Of a stretch of 51,968 bases of DNA, positions 7,356 through 17,023 are shown in pieces. Made by a program: the position numbers and the translations under genes. The notes under the pieces are model-generated. The model was given only the letters and a program-made list of their open reading frames with translations. It made no database searches and was not told the DNA's origin. Each line of letters begins with the position of its first letter. Position 1 is the stretch's first letter. The stretch spans positions 1 through 51,968 of the forward strand of contig JALWNK010000030.1 in the NCBI GenBank assembly GCA_026995935.1, written 5' to 3'. The stretch comes from Deltaproteobacteria bacterium (GTDB taxonomy: Bacteria; Desulfobacterota; Dissulfuribacteria; Dissulfuribacterales; QOAL01).

Positions 7356-10300
7356 TCCAGTCAATAATAAGGGCCTCTGTAAGAAACCGTTTCCTGGTAA
7401 TCATGGCGGCAGCCATCATCGTTGCCGCAGGGCTTTGGACACTAAAAAGCATTCCCCTTGACGCCATTCCCGACCTTTCTGACGTTCAGGTAATCGTCTT
7501 TACCGAGTATCCTGGCCAGGCCCCCCAGGTGGTTGAGGATCAGGTAACATACCCACTTACCACGGCCATGCTCTCTGTGCCAAGGTCGAAGGTGGTAAGA
7601 GGCTACTCCTTCTTTGGACTTTCCTTTGTATACATAATCTTTGAAGACGGAACAGATCTATACTGGGCACGCTCCAGGGTACTCGAGGCGTTAAACTATG
7701 TTTCTTCAAGGCTTCCAGCAGGGGTGAGCCCGGCTCTTGGTCCCGATGCCACAGGGGTTGGCTGGATTTACGAGTATGCCCTTGTGGACAAAAGTGGACG
7801 GCATGACCTTTCCGAGCTTCGCTCCATACAGGACTGGTACCTGCGCTATCCCCTGCAAACCGTTCCAGGCGTTGCAGAGGTCGCCTCCATCGGCGGGTAC
7901 GTGAAACAGTACCAGGTGGAGGTGGATCCGGCCCTACTTGCTGCCTACAACATCCCCATACAGAGGGTGAGGACCGCCATAAAAAGGTCAAACGGGGACG
8001 TTGGAGGAAGGCTCCTTGAAATGTCAGAGACCGAGTATATGGTTCGGGGAAGGGGCTACATCAAGTCCCTGGATGACCTCAAGAACATTCCGCTTACTAG
8101 CAACAGGGAGGGGGTACCAGTGCGCCTTGGGGATGTGGCCAACATCCATCTTGGCCCGGAACTTAGGCGCGGCCTTGCTGAGCTTAACGGCCAGGGGGAG
8201 GTGGCAGGAGGAATAGTTGTCATGCGCTTTGGAGAAAACGCCCTTGCCACCATAAAGGCCGTGAGGAAAAAGCTGCGGGAGCTTTCTGCGGGCCTGCCAG
8301 AGGGCGTTGAGATAGTTCCAGTCTATGACAGGGGAAGCCTCATAGAAAGGGCCATAGAGAATCTCAAGGGAAAGCTCATAGAGGAATGCGTCGTGGTTTC
8401 CGTGGTGTGCGTCATATTCCTCCTCCATCTCCGCTCAGCCCTCGTGGCCATTGCCACCCTCCCAATGGGCATACTTATTGCCTTTATCATAATGCGTCTT
8501 CAGGGGATAAACGCCAACATAATGTCCCTGGGAGGCATTGCCATAGCAATCGGGGCGATGGTGGACGGGGCCATAGTCATGATAGAAAATGGTCACAAGC
8601 ACCTTGAGAAGGCGGAAAAGGAAGGCATAAGCCTGACAGGCGCAAAAAGGTGGCGAATAATGACAGAGGCGGCATCCGAGGTCGGGCCTGCACTTTTCTT
8701 CTCCCTTCTTATTATCACCTTCTCTTTCCTTCCCATCTTTTCGCTCCAGGCCCAGGAGGGAAGGCTCTTCAGCCCGCTTGCCTTTACAAAGACGTACTCA
8801 ATGGCCGCAGCTGCGCTCCTTTCCGTGACCATTGTTCCCATCCTCATGGGTTTTTTCATAAGGGGCAGGGTTATGCCAGAGGCCAAAAACCCCATAAACA
8901 GGTTTCTGCAGTTCGTCCATGGCCCGGTCCTCGACCTTTTCATCAGGTGGAAGTGGCTTGTGGTGATAGGTGCGTTACTCATGCTCGCCCTGACCTACAT
9001 TCCTGTTACCAGGATAGGAAGCGAGTTCATGCCGCCCCTTGACGAGGGCGACATCCTTTACATGCCAAGTACCTTTCCTGGGATATCCATTACAAAGGCC
9101 AAGGAGCTTCTTCAGCAGACAGACAAGATACTAATGAAGTTTCCCGAGGTGGAGTCGGTTTTTGGAAAGGTGGGTAGGGCCGAAACAGCAACCGACCCTG
9201 CGCCTCTTTCCATGATAGAGACTACCGTTCGGCTAAAACCAAGGGACAAGTGGCCGAACCCGTCAAAGACCACCCAGGAGCTCATGAAGGAGATGGACCG
9301 GGAGCTTCACTTCCCCGGCCTTGCAAATACCTGGACCATGCCCATAAAGACAAGGATAGACATGCTTTCAACGGGTATTAAAACCCCGGTGGGCATAAAG
9401 GTTTCAGGGCCGGACCTGAATGTTCTGCAGAGGGTGTCAAAGGAGCTTGAAAACATAATGAAGGGGCTTCCAGAGACGGTCTCTGCTTATGGTGACAGGG
9501 CCGTTGGCGGCTACTTTCTCGATATTGACATAGACCGGCACAAGGTCGCAAGGTATGGGCTGACAGTTGGGGCAGTTGAGGACGTCATAATGTCTGCCCT
9601 CGGGGGCATGAAGGTTTCGGAGACGGTGGAGGGCCTTGAGCGCTACCCCATAAACGTTCGCTACCCAAGGGAGCTGAGGGACAACCCTGAAAAGATAGGA
9701 AGTGTGCTCATCCCTGCCCCGGGCGGAAGGCAAATACCCCTTTCCTCAGTGGCAAGGATAACCCTGAGGAGGGGCGCCCCTGTAATAAAGAGTGAAAACG
9801 CCCGGCCAAACGCGTGGGTTTACGTTGACATAAACACCTCAGACATTGGAGGCTTTGTGAAAAAGGCCAAGGCCGCGGTTCGGGAAAAACTCGCTTTGCC
9901 TGCCGGCTATACCCTTAGCTGGTCGGGTCAGTTTGAGTACATGGAAAGGGCAAAGGAGAGGCTTAAGCTTGTTGTCCCTATCACCCTTCTTCTCATCTTT
10001 TTCCTGCTCTATTTTAACTTCAAGAACATACACGAGCCGGTCATAGTCATGCTTACCATACCCTTTGCCCTTGTAGGGGGCATCTGGCTCGTTTATCTGC
10101 TTGGCTACAACCTTTCGGTTGCCACTGTGGTGGGTTTTATTGCCCTTGCCGGGGTTGCTGCAGAAATAGGGGTCCTGGTCCTCACCTTCATTGACCAGGA
10201 ACTTGAAAAGGAGGAGGCAAAAACAGGAAGTCTTAATCCTTCACAGATACTTGAGGCCGTTCACAGGGGAAGTGCCGAAAGGGTGCGCCCCATTGTAATG

Positions 10301-10504
10301 ACGGCAGCAGCTATTGTAATCGGGCTCCTACCCATAATGTGGGGAGGGGGGACAGGCTCCCAGGTGATGCAGCGCATCGCAGCCCCAATGGTGGGAGGCA
10401 TGATAACTACTACGCTCCTGTGCCTTTTGGTTTTGCCGGTAATCTATGCCATCTATCTGAGTTTTGCAAAAAAGGATGTTAACAGGGCCAGGGACCGCGT
10501 ATGA
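7352..10504 (+). CDS. cusA: CusA-type heavy-metal RND efflux pump (Cu(I)/Ag(I))
   Basis: A 1050-residue inner-membrane proton/metal antiporter of the HME-RND family. Twelve membrane helices are expected. The N-terminal helix, the periplasmic porter domain (QVVEDQVTYPLTTAMLSVP) and a helix with GAMVDGAIVMIENGHK carrying the proton-relay acid are visible. ATDPAPLSMIETT and RIDMLSTGIKTPVGIKV match CusA/SilA rather than CzcA. Methionines near residues 620, 671 and 752 fall where I recall the CusA methionine triad, supporting monovalent copper or silver as substrate. The start ATG overlaps the adaptor stop. It ends directly against the convergent histidine kinase gene with no terminator between. 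Confidence 0.92.
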   Translation: MIQSIIRASVRNRFLVIMAAAIIVAAGLWTLKSIPLDAIPDLSDVQVIVFTEYPGQAPQVVEDQVTYPLTTAMLSVPRSKVVRGYSFFGLSFVYIIFEDGTDLYWARSRVLEALNYVSSRLPAGVSPALGPDATGVGWIYEYALVDKSGRHDLSELRSIQDWYLRYPLQTVPGVAEVASIGGYVKQYQVEVDPALLAAYNIPIQRVRTAIKRSNGDVGGRLLEMSETEYMVRGRGYIKSLDDLKNIPLTSNREGVPVRLGDVANIHLGPELRRGLAELNGQGEVAGGIVVMRFGENALATIKAVRKKLRELSAGLPEGVEIVPVYDRGSLIERAIENLKGKLIEECVVVSVVCVIFLLHLRSALVAIATLPMGILIAFIIMRLQGINANIMSLGGIAIAIGAMVDGAIVMIENGHKHLEKAEKEGISLTGAKRWRIMTEAASEVGPALFFSLLIITFSFLPIFSLQAQEGRLFSPLAFTKTYSMAAAALLSVTIVPILMGFFIRGRVMPEAKNPINRFLQFVHGPVLDLFIRWKWLVVIGALLMLALTYIPVTRIGSEFMPPLDEGDILYMPSTFPGISITKAKELLQQTDKILMKFPEVESVFGKVGRAETATDPAPLSMIETTVRLKPRDKWPNPSKTTQELMKEMDRELHFPGLANTWTMPIKTRIDMLSTGIKTPVGIKVSGPDLNVLQRVSKELENIMKGLPETVSAYGDRAVGGYFLDIDIDRHKVARYGLTVGAVEDVIMSALGGMKVSETVEGLERYPINVRYPRELRDNPEKIGSVLIPAPGGRQIPLSSVARITLRRGAPVIKSENARPNAWVYVDINTSDIGGFVKKAKAAVREKLALPAGYTLSWSGQFEYMERAKERLKLVVPITLLLIFFLLYFNFKNIHEPVIVMLTIPFALVGGIWLVYLLGYNLSVATVVGFIALAGVAAEIGVLVLTFIDQELEKEEAKTGSLNPSQILEAVHRGSAERVRPIVMTAAAIVIGLLPIMWGGGTGSQVMQRIAAPMVGGMITTTLLCLLVLPVIYAIYLSFAKKDVNRARDRV

Positions 10505-12688
10505 CTATTTATTTAGATCGTCCAAGGGGATAACAAAACCAAAGGTGCTCCCCTTGCCTGGTCTGCTTTTTACCCATATTACTCCGCCGTGCAATTCTAC
10601 AAGGTTCTTGCAAAGGGAAAGGCCAAGTCCCGTGCCTTTGTACCTTTTTGACCTTGAGGAGTCCACCTGCTCAAAGGCATCAAATATCTTTTCTTGGTGT
10701 TCTTCGGCTATACCTATCCCGGTATCTTCCACGGAAATCAAAAGGAACCTGTCATGGGGCCGTCCCTGTTTCTCCAGCTCTTTTTTTCTGAACCGTTCGG
10801 GAATCACCTCGGAAAGGTTTACCCTGTCAACGACACTTGCCGAAAGCCTTATGGTGCCACCGTCCGGGGTGAACTTGACCGCGTTTGAGACCAGATTGTA
10901 GATGATCTGCTTGAGCTTTTGTTCGTCCGCCCTTATGGTTTCAGGGACATCTTTGGCAATGTCAAGCTCCAGGGTAATATCGTGTTTAAAGGCCTTGTGA
11001 CGTATCATGGTAAAGCCAGAGTCCAGCACGTCCTTCACAACCACGTCATCCAGGATGACCTCGGCCTTACCGGCCTCTATTTTTGAAAGATCGAGGATGT
11101 CGTTTATAAGGTCAAGCAGGTGGCGACCACTAGTGAGTACGTCAGTGAGGTAGTCTTTCTGTACATCGTTCAGCTCGCCAAAATGCTGGTCCAGCAAGAG
11201 CTCTGAAAAGCCTATTATGGCATTTAGCGGTGTGCGCAGCTCATGGCTCATGTTTGCGAGAAAGTCGCTTTTCATTCTCGATGTCCTTTGAAGCTCCAGG
11301 TTGCTCTCCTCAAGCTCTGCTGATTTTTTCATAAGGTCCTCAAAAGTCATGGCGTTATGGAGGGCCACGCCAAGCTGTCTGGTGGAGTTTTGGAGGAATG
11401 AAAGCGTATAGTCATTGGGCCTGGATTTGGTTGCAAGGACAAGAGAGCCTATTGCCTTTTTCTGAAATTCAAGGGGGAAGACCAGCAATGTAAAGGGTTC
11501 TGAAATCCCTCGTTTCTTGTCCCTGTCGATCTCTTCCATGATAAAGCCGCCATTTTCCTGGATGAGCCTCGACCGGTTTTGGGAAATATCGTGAAGTCTA
11601 TCTATGCAGGAGGGTTTATTGAACTTACACTGTTCCAGTTCTGGGCCGATATACTTTTTTTGGGGGATTAAAATATGGTTTTTTGTCTTATCATCCCACA
11701 GGTAAACGGCTCCCCATGCTGCACCGGAAACCTCGGCAATCCGGTTCAGGCAAGTCTCCATAATGTCATCTATGTCTATGGAGTTCATACGGCTTACCAG
11801 GTCGCTGTAGGCCGACTGTATCTTTTTCTGAAGCCAAAGCTCCCTTTTCTGGGCCTCGCTGAGCTTCAGGGCCTCTGTGCGCAAAGCCACCTGTCTTTCA
11901 AGCTGTTCTTTGTTTTCCTGAAGCCGCCTGTCCTGCTCTTGTATCTGCTCAAGCATCTCGTTAAATCCCCGCATGAGCATTCCCAGTTCGTCCCTGGAGT
12001 CATAGCCGCTGACCCTTATGGAATAGTCCTGTTTGTTTCTCACCCTCTCCATGGAAGAGGCAAGGTTTTCAATGGGCTCTGACACTATACGTTGAAGCTT
12101 TGAAGAGATAAAGTAGGAGATGCCGATGAGTCCAATCACCACGCAGAACACAGTAAGGGCGAACACCCACAATTGATGGTAGATCCAGCTTTGGTCTACC
12201 CTGATAAAAACCGCTCCAATAATTTTTCCTTCAAGACGTACTGGTGTTACTATATCCAGGGAGTCAGTCATTAATGAATCGTTATTTATTGTATAGACAT
12301 AGAGACCAGGTGCAACTGGATTTCCTTGAAACAGGGAATCCATGTTCAAATGGTGGGGTAGCACCTGCTTTTTATTTTTATCAGGAGCAAATTTAGCAAA
12401 AATCTTACCGTCTTTTTGATACAGGGCGGCAGCCAATATCTGAGGCTCTGCCTTGAGGGCTTCCAAAAGTTCCTGTGCCGTTTCATCATCATCAAAACTG
12501 AGTGCAGCAGTGCTGTTTCTTGCAGTAATGCCTGCTATTGCAGATAGGTTGTGAAACATTGCCCGCTTTATGGATATGGCCTCGTTTGTTAAAAAAAAGG
12601 CAGCAATAAATAGGATCATAAGGCCAGAAGTGGCCAGGATGATTATCGTAAGTTTATGTTTTAGAGACAGATCCTTGAAAAAGGTCAT
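10505..12688 (-). CDS. CHASE8-HAMP-GAF sensor histidine kinase
   Basis: A 727-residue membrane sensor kinase. Helix 1 is about 13-33; the extracytoplasmic region (about 34-165) has RNSTAALSFDDDETAQELLE, the hallmark of CHASE8. Helix 2 (about 172-195), HAMP and a coiled coil (about 196-290) follow, then a GAF-like domain (about 300-445), the HisKA box MSHELRTPLNAIIGF with the phospho-acceptor His, and an HATPase domain (N box LKQIIYNLVSNAVKFTPDGG, DTGIGI, GTGLGLSLC). There is no attached receiver. It is the last gene of a TonB receptor-YfiR-kinase row, a grouping in which the receptor and YfiR-like protein are thought to feed the kinase. The signal is unknown. Confidence 0.92.
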   Translation of the reverse strand: MTFFKDLSLKHKLTIIILATSGLMILFIAAFFLTNEAISIKRAMFHNLSAIAGITARNSTAALSFDDDETAQELLEALKAEPQILAAALYQKDGKIFAKFAPDKNKKQVLPHHLNMDSLFQGNPVAPGLYVYTINNDSLMTDSLDIVTPVRLEGKIIGAVFIRVDQSWIYHQLWVFALTVFCVVIGLIGISYFISSKLQRIVSEPIENLASSMERVRNKQDYSIRVSGYDSRDELGMLMRGFNEMLEQIQEQDRRLQENKEQLERQVALRTEALKLSEAQKRELWLQKKIQSAYSDLVSRMNSIDIDDIMETCLNRIAEVSGAAWGAVYLWDDKTKNHILIPQKKYIGPELEQCKFNKPSCIDRLHDISQNRSRLIQENGGFIMEEIDRDKKRGISEPFTLLVFPLEFQKKAIGSLVLATKSRPNDYTLSFLQNSTRQLGVALHNAMTFEDLMKKSAELEESNLELQRTSRMKSDFLANMSHELRTPLNAIIGFSELLLDQHFGELNDVQKDYLTDVLTSGRHLLDLINDILDLSKIEAGKAEVILDDVVVKDVLDSGFTMIRHKAFKHDITLELDIAKDVPETIRADEQKLKQIIYNLVSNAVKFTPDGGTIRLSASVVDRVNLSEVIPERFRKKELEKQGRPHDRFLLISVEDTGIGIAEEHQEKIFDAFEQVDSSRSKRYKGTGLGLSLCKNLVELHGGVIWVKSRPGKGSTFGFVIPLDDLNK

Positions 12689-12698
12689 AAGTTTTTTC

Positions 12699-13274
12699 TC
12701 AATATTTATGTGCTACCTTTAATAATTTAGAGCTAAAGGATATTCCAACCCTTTCGGCAAGCCTTGTGTTAATTGCAATGATTATGCGTTTGCCTGTCAG
12801 GACAAGCCCTACCATGGCACCTTTTTGAAGAAATCCCCGGCTGTTTCCTACAATGAGGGTATGTTTTTGGGCAAGTTTCTCCAGCAGTCTGGCAGATACT
12901 TCCTGCTCCCTGGAACTGTCCACAAAAAGTATCTGGCAGTCATGGATTTCTTCAACTGAATTAATGGATCTGACTATTATGTTCCTTCCTTCCAGCTTTT
13001 CTCCCTTGGTCAACAGGGCCAGGTTCCTGGCCAATTCGGGGTTCCCCAACACCTCCATTACAAAGTCCCCGTCTTGCATGGTTGTCTCAGGCCAATGCAC
13101 AAAATTGGCAAGGTTATAGAGATAGGCAGCTTTTATCTCAACAGGCTTAAATGAAGCTAGAGCCAGAAGCGGTGAAAGACCCAGAATAATAACCAGGGGA
13201 ATTAATACCCCCTCTTTCAGTTCGCTAATGCCTTTTTGGCGTAGGAATCCGTGAAGCTTGCCTAAAATTGCCAC
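12699..13274 (-). CDS. YfiR family periplasmic protein (DUF4154)
   Basis: A 191-residue protein with an N-terminal hydrophobic segment (about 23-42) acting as signal peptide or anchor. EIKAAYLYNLANFVHWPE is the family hallmark. Later conserved parts are CQILFVDSSREQE, HTLIVGNSRGFLQKGAMVGL and IIIAINTRLAERVGISFSSK. In Pseudomonas, YfiR is a periplasmic repressor of a membrane signalling enzyme; here the natural partner is the CHASE8 kinase downstream. The start overlaps the end of the TonB receptor gene by 13 bases, and the gene is followed after ten bases by the kinase, so the three are one transcript. Confidence 0.85.
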   Translation of the reverse strand: MAILGKLHGFLRQKGISELKEGVLIPLVIILGLSPLLALASFKPVEIKAAYLYNLANFVHWPETTMQDGDFVMEVLGNPELARNLALLTKGEKLEGRNIIVRSINSVEEIHDCQILFVDSSREQEVSARLLEKLAQKHTLIVGNSRGFLQKGAMVGLVLTGKRIIIAINTRLAERVGISFSSKLLKVAHKY

Positions 13275-15283
13275 GTCAACTTTCCGTAAAAACTTCTGGG
13301 CACTTCAGATGCCCTGAGTGCTCCTATGCTCCCAAATTCCGGGTGCCGATTGTCCAGCAGATTCTGTAGCTTAAGGCTTAAGGAAAGGTTTTTTATAGGG
13401 TTCCAGCCCAGACGCATGTCAAGCCTTGTATAACCTGGAACGTCAAGGCCATTTAAGGTATCCACGTGAAATAACATGGCATCAAATTGGATATTTGCAG
13501 GCAGATCCATGTAGCTTCTTATGGAAAACTGGTTCCTGGGAATGTTGTCCTCCTTTAATTCTATGTCATTTACCTGCTTTGAGGTGTGAAGGAGAAGCTT
13601 CAGCCAGGAATAGGATAGACTGAGTTTCCACCACTTTGTCATGCCTATTTGGCTTGAAATTTCAAGACCGTAGCCGTCTTCATGGTACTGGTTTACTATG
13701 TTAAGGGGGATGATATTGATATTTGGAGAAGCAAAAAGGGATGGAATTTGCGTTGGTTCACCAATATGGTTGGTACGCAGGTCTCTATAGACGTTATAAA
13801 AAAGCGAAATGTCAAAGGAGTAACGTCTTCCAGGAGCGAACCGGTAACCTGCCTCGTAGGCCAGGAGTTTTTCAGAGCCAAAATCATCATTTCCCCTTAG
13901 CAGCATAATATTCTGAACAGGGCCGACATTAAGGGTCTGCAGTGTAAAATTCATGTCGTGGTCGGCCCTGGAAGGGGTCCTGACGGCCCTTGAAATGGCT
14001 GCCCAGAACAGTTGGTGGATGGTGGGCTTGTAGCGTATCCTGAAACTAGGTTGGACCTCGAATCCACTGTAATCGTTGTGCTCAAGCTTTGTGCCCAAGG
14101 TAATATCCAGTGTTTTGTCAATTATAGAAATTTGATCCTGTAAAAAGCCGGAAAAGAGGTTATCCGTTCGACTCTTAGGGTCGAAGATAAAGACCGGTGT
14201 CCTTGGCAGATTGTCATGGGTTAACCGGTACTCAAGCCCCCATATCAGATGATGCCGTTTAAAGGCAACGAAGGAGTGCTGAATGTCCAGGTCAAAATTG
14301 TTTCTGGTCTCCTTGATATAGGGGTTGTACCTGTGGGTCCTGTCAAAGTAAAATTGGATTTTCAGGTCCGAGGTTTCAGAAAAGTGGTGTCTGAAGCTTC
14401 CAATTATGTCACCGCCATTTTGGTCTTCCGATATTTCATCAAAGGGAACACTTCTGCCAGGGGGCGTAAATGCAAGGAACGAGGAGGACTGCCCTGCAAA
14501 AAGGTCCCCTTCCAGGGTGAATTCGTTGTTGAGGCTCGGATAAAAGTCCATTCTGAAACCGCAACGGCCCATCTCCCAGTCATCGTTGGCGTCATGTCCC
14601 GACCTGGTCTTGAATGAGGCCCTGTTGAAGTACTTGGCGTACACCCTGTACCAGCCCTTTTCTCCAATTGTTCCGCCGTATCTTGCCCCTCCAAAACCTT
14701 GCTCCAGGTTACCGCCGCCTGCCTTTACCAGGCCTCCCTGGGTATCCTGGGCCTTCTTGGTGATGATGTTTATGACCCCGTTTACCGCGTTTGCCCCCCA
14801 AAGGGTGGCACCAGGCCCTCTAATGACCTCGATCCGGTCAATGTCATCCAGGAAGGTGTCCTGCATATTCCAGTTCACGCCAGAAAAAAGAGGCGTGTAT
14901 ATGCTCCGGCCATCCATAAGAACCAGCAGTTTGTCTGAATACCACGCGTTGAATCCCCTTGCGGATATGGCCCACTTGTTCCCGTCTATGTGGGCCACCT
15001 GGAGGCCGGGCACCATCCTGAGGAGTTCCGGTATGGACGTGAGCCCGCTTCTTCTGATGTCTTCCTGGGTGATCACATAGATGGCAGCATCGGCATCTGA
15101 CATCTTTTCCTCTGTCTTGGACACCGAGGTGACTTCAAGGGAAGATAGCTGGGCTATTGACAGGTTTTTGAGATAAAGGAGATGGTTATCCTGGTTAGAG
15201 GCATGGGTTGTAGAGTGAACTGCCAGCCATGCAAGCACAAGAAAGAATGTCCAACCAACTCGCCAAAGAATTTTCCCGTTCAT
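13262..15283 (-). CDS. TonB-dependent outer-membrane receptor
   Basis: A 673-residue receptor. The signal peptide is residues 1-28 (VHSTTHA). The plug domain (about 55-170) has MSDADAAIYVITQEDIRRSG, SIPELLRMVPGLQVA, SARGFNAWYSDKLLVLMDGR and IEVIRGPGATLWGANAVNGV. The beta-barrel follows and ends in the aromatic LTWQF typical of outer-membrane proteins. This plug subtype is the one commonly paired with YfiR and CHASE8 kinases. No ExbB/ExbD/TonB genes are in the window. The linkage to two histidine kinases and a receiver suggests a sensory rather than purely nutritional role, but the ligand cannot be read from sequence. Confidence 0.92.
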   Translation of the reverse strand: MNGKILWRVGWTFFLVLAWLAVHSTTHASNQDNHLLYLKNLSIAQLSSLEVTSVSKTEEKMSDADAAIYVITQEDIRRSGLTSIPELLRMVPGLQVAHIDGNKWAISARGFNAWYSDKLLVLMDGRSIYTPLFSGVNWNMQDTFLDDIDRIEVIRGPGATLWGANAVNGVINIITKKAQDTQGGLVKAGGGNLEQGFGGARYGGTIGEKGWYRVYAKYFNRASFKTRSGHDANDDWEMGRCGFRMDFYPSLNNEFTLEGDLFAGQSSSFLAFTPPGRSVPFDEISEDQNGGDIIGSFRHHFSETSDLKIQFYFDRTHRYNPYIKETRNNFDLDIQHSFVAFKRHHLIWGLEYRLTHDNLPRTPVFIFDPKSRTDNLFSGFLQDQISIIDKTLDITLGTKLEHNDYSGFEVQPSFRIRYKPTIHQLFWAAISRAVRTPSRADHDMNFTLQTLNVGPVQNIMLLRGNDDFGSEKLLAYEAGYRFAPGRRYSFDISLFYNVYRDLRTNHIGEPTQIPSLFASPNINIIPLNIVNQYHEDGYGLEISSQIGMTKWWKLSLSYSWLKLLLHTSKQVNDIELKEDNIPRNQFSIRSYMDLPANIQFDAMLFHVDTLNGLDVPGYTRLDMRLGWNPIKNLSLSLKLQNLLDNRHPEFGSIGALRASEVPRSFYGKLTWQF

Positions 15284-15298
15284 ATTTAGGGCACCAAA

Positions 15299-15673
15299 TC
15301 ACGATTTTTGAAGAAAGTCTTTTATTTCATCAAGAAAGGTCCTGGTGTTTATTGGTTTACTGATGTACCAGTCACAACCAACCTCCCTGGCCTTTTTCTT
15401 GTCTCCATCCATTGCGTAGGATGTGATTGCAATTATGGGTATATGGCCCGTAAGGGGATCATTCTTGAGTATTGAGGTGGCCTCAAGGCCGTCCATCCCT
15501 GGAAGCTGTATGTCCATGAGGATGAGATCAGGCTGTTTCTTGCGGGCAATTTCTATTCCTGTTTCCGCATCAACAGCCTCGATAACCTGAAAGTTACCTA
15601 TGTGTAACAGGCTGCGTACAAGCTTAAGATTAATTTCGTTGTCTTCTATAACGAGAATGGTTTTCTGATCCAT
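15299..15673 (-). CDS. Single-domain response regulator (CheY-like)
   Basis: A 124-residue receiver domain with no output domain. The acidic pocket (VIEDNE), phospho-acceptor Asp in LILMDIQLPGMDG, the switch Thr/Ser (AITSYAM) and Lys (YISKPI) are all present. It resembles the stand-alone receivers that serve in phosphorelays. It lies one base after the stop of the receiver-kinase gene and 15 bases before the TonB receptor gene. It may shuttle phosphate between the two kinases of the block. Confidence 0.9.
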   Translation of the reverse strand: MDQKTILVIEDNEINLKLVRSLLHIGNFQVIEAVDAETGIEIARKKQPDLILMDIQLPGMDGLEATSILKNDPLTGHIPIIAITSYAMDGDKKKAREVGCDWYISKPINTRTFLDEIKDFLQKS

Positions 15674-15674
15674 G

Positions 15675-16877
15675 TCAGCCTCTTGTTTGATGCCTTTCCT
15701 CGGTATCTTGGTGGTTTTGTTGGGAGTTCAGTGGCAGGGAGAAGGAAAAAATGCATCCTGTATCATTGGTTTTGTTGGACACCCAGATTTTTCCACCGTG
15801 CAGTTCCACAGCCATCTTGCAAAAATTCAGGCCAAGGCCGACACTTCCCGTGGTGACGCCTTCCTTTTTCAGGTTTATCTGTTCAAAGCGGTCAAAAATA
15901 CGTTGATGATATTTCTCATGGAGCCCCCTTCCACTGTCAGCCACCGAGAAGACTATTGACTTTAGTTCATTGTCAATGGAGAGTCCTATTTTGATATTTC
16001 CTCCCTCAGGGGTATGCCTTATCGCATTATCGAGGAGATTGCCAATCACCCGGCTTATCAGCTCCAGGTCCATATGGATGGCCGGGCAGTCAGATGGTAA
16101 CTCAAGATCAAGATGTATCTTTTTTGATTCAAGCTGGGGGCTGAATCGATCCGCCACATCCCTTACAAGCTGCTCTGGCCCGATTCTCTGCTTGTTGAGG
16201 GTGAGTTTGCCCTTTTCCATCTTGTAAATATCTAGAAGACCCTGGATCATGGAGTCGAGACATGTGCACTGGTAACTTGCGTTTTCCAGGTAGCGTTTTA
16301 TTCCCAGGTCCTGTTCCAGTTTCATGAGGCACAGGTCTATGTTCATGGATAAGCTGGTCAGGGGGCTTCTAAGGTCATGGACTATCATGTGGGTCAGGGC
16401 CTCTTTTGCCTTTTCCAGTTTTTTAAGCTGCTTTTTCTGCTCTTCCAGAATACGATTGCTCTCCACAAGCTCGTCCGAGTACTGTTTTATCCGTACCAGA
16501 GACTTGACCCGGATTATCAGCTCGGTCCTGTCAATGGGTTTACTCAGAAAGTCGTCAGCACCGGCCTCAAGGGCCTGTTGCCTGTGAATCTTGTCCTGCA
16601 GGGCCGTTACCATGAGCACAGGTATAAGACGCATGTCCTTTCTGGCCTTGATCCTCCTGCATACCTCGAATCCGTCCATTTCTGGCATCATGACGTCAAG
16701 GAGAATGATGTCTGGGTTGTGTTTTTCCAGGAGTTCCAGGGCATTGGGTCCGCTGTCGGCCTTAAGGATGTTGTAGCCCTCTGCGGAAAGCATACCGTTA
16801 AGTATCTTGATATTAACTGGTTCATCATCAACTATGAGGATATGAGTATCTTTCTTCTCCATGGCCCACCTGTCCAT
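15675..16877 (-). CDS. Receiver-histidine kinase (N-terminal response regulator domain)
   Basis: A 400-residue soluble protein. The receiver (about 8-125) has ILIVDDEP, acceptor Asp in IILLDVMMPEMDGF and the FLSKPI lysine. A coiled linker (about 130-155) leads to the HisKA box THMIVHDLRSPLTSLSMNI and an HATPase domain (VIGNLLDNAIRHTPEGG, VADSGRGL, GSVGLGLNFCKMAVELHGG). No membrane span: it is cytosolic and can receive phosphate before its own kinase step. Two starts compete: ATG at 16877 or ATG at 16862 (MEKKDTHILIV), the latter closer to the usual start of the domain and preceded by AGGTGG. It heads the signalling row. Confidence 0.9.
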   Translation of the reverse strand: MDRWAMEKKDTHILIVDDEPVNIKILNGMLSAEGYNILKADSGPNALELLEKHNPDIILLDVMMPEMDGFEVCRRIKARKDMRLIPVLMVTALQDKIHRQQALEAGADDFLSKPIDRTELIIRVKSLVRIKQYSDELVESNRILEEQKKQLKKLEKAKEALTHMIVHDLRSPLTSLSMNIDLCLMKLEQDLGIKRYLENASYQCTCLDSMIQGLLDIYKMEKGKLTLNKQRIGPEQLVRDVADRFSPQLESKKIHLDLELPSDCPAIHMDLELISRVIGNLLDNAIRHTPEGGNIKIGLSIDNELKSIVFSVADSGRGLHEKYHQRIFDRFEQINLKKEGVTTGSVGLGLNFCKMAVELHGGKIWVSNKTNDTGCIFSFSLPLNSQQNHQDTEERHQTRG

Positions 16878-16936
16878 CTCATAGATTTTATCGGTGAAAT
16901 GATAGAATATGTTGAAATTTATCCTGGTTTTGGAGG

Positions 16937-16965
16937 AATAAAAAACCTACTTAAAACAATTGCAA
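16937..16965 (-). promoter_or_regulatory. Putative promoter for the signalling row
   Basis: On the minus strand TTGCAA (16960-16965), a 17-base spacer and TTTATT (16937-16942) give 4/6 matches in each box. It lies 60 bases upstream of the receiver-kinase start in a 146-base divergent gap shared with the DUF1614 gene. Weak by itself; the position supports it. Confidence 0.3.
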
Positions 16966-17023
16966 GGATATATTATAAAAAAGTTTTAAGAAAAAGACCT
17001 CATTCTCCATTTAAGGAGCACAT

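Noticed and set aside
10490-10520. Terminator between the convergent cusA and histidine kinase genes
   Set aside because: The stops abut and no hairpin with a T-run is visible there; read-through or factor-dependent ending is possible but cannot be shown.
12699-13274. Diguanylate-cyclase partner for the YfiR-like protein
   Set aside because: No GGDEF domain gene exists in the block; the downstream gene is a histidine kinase.
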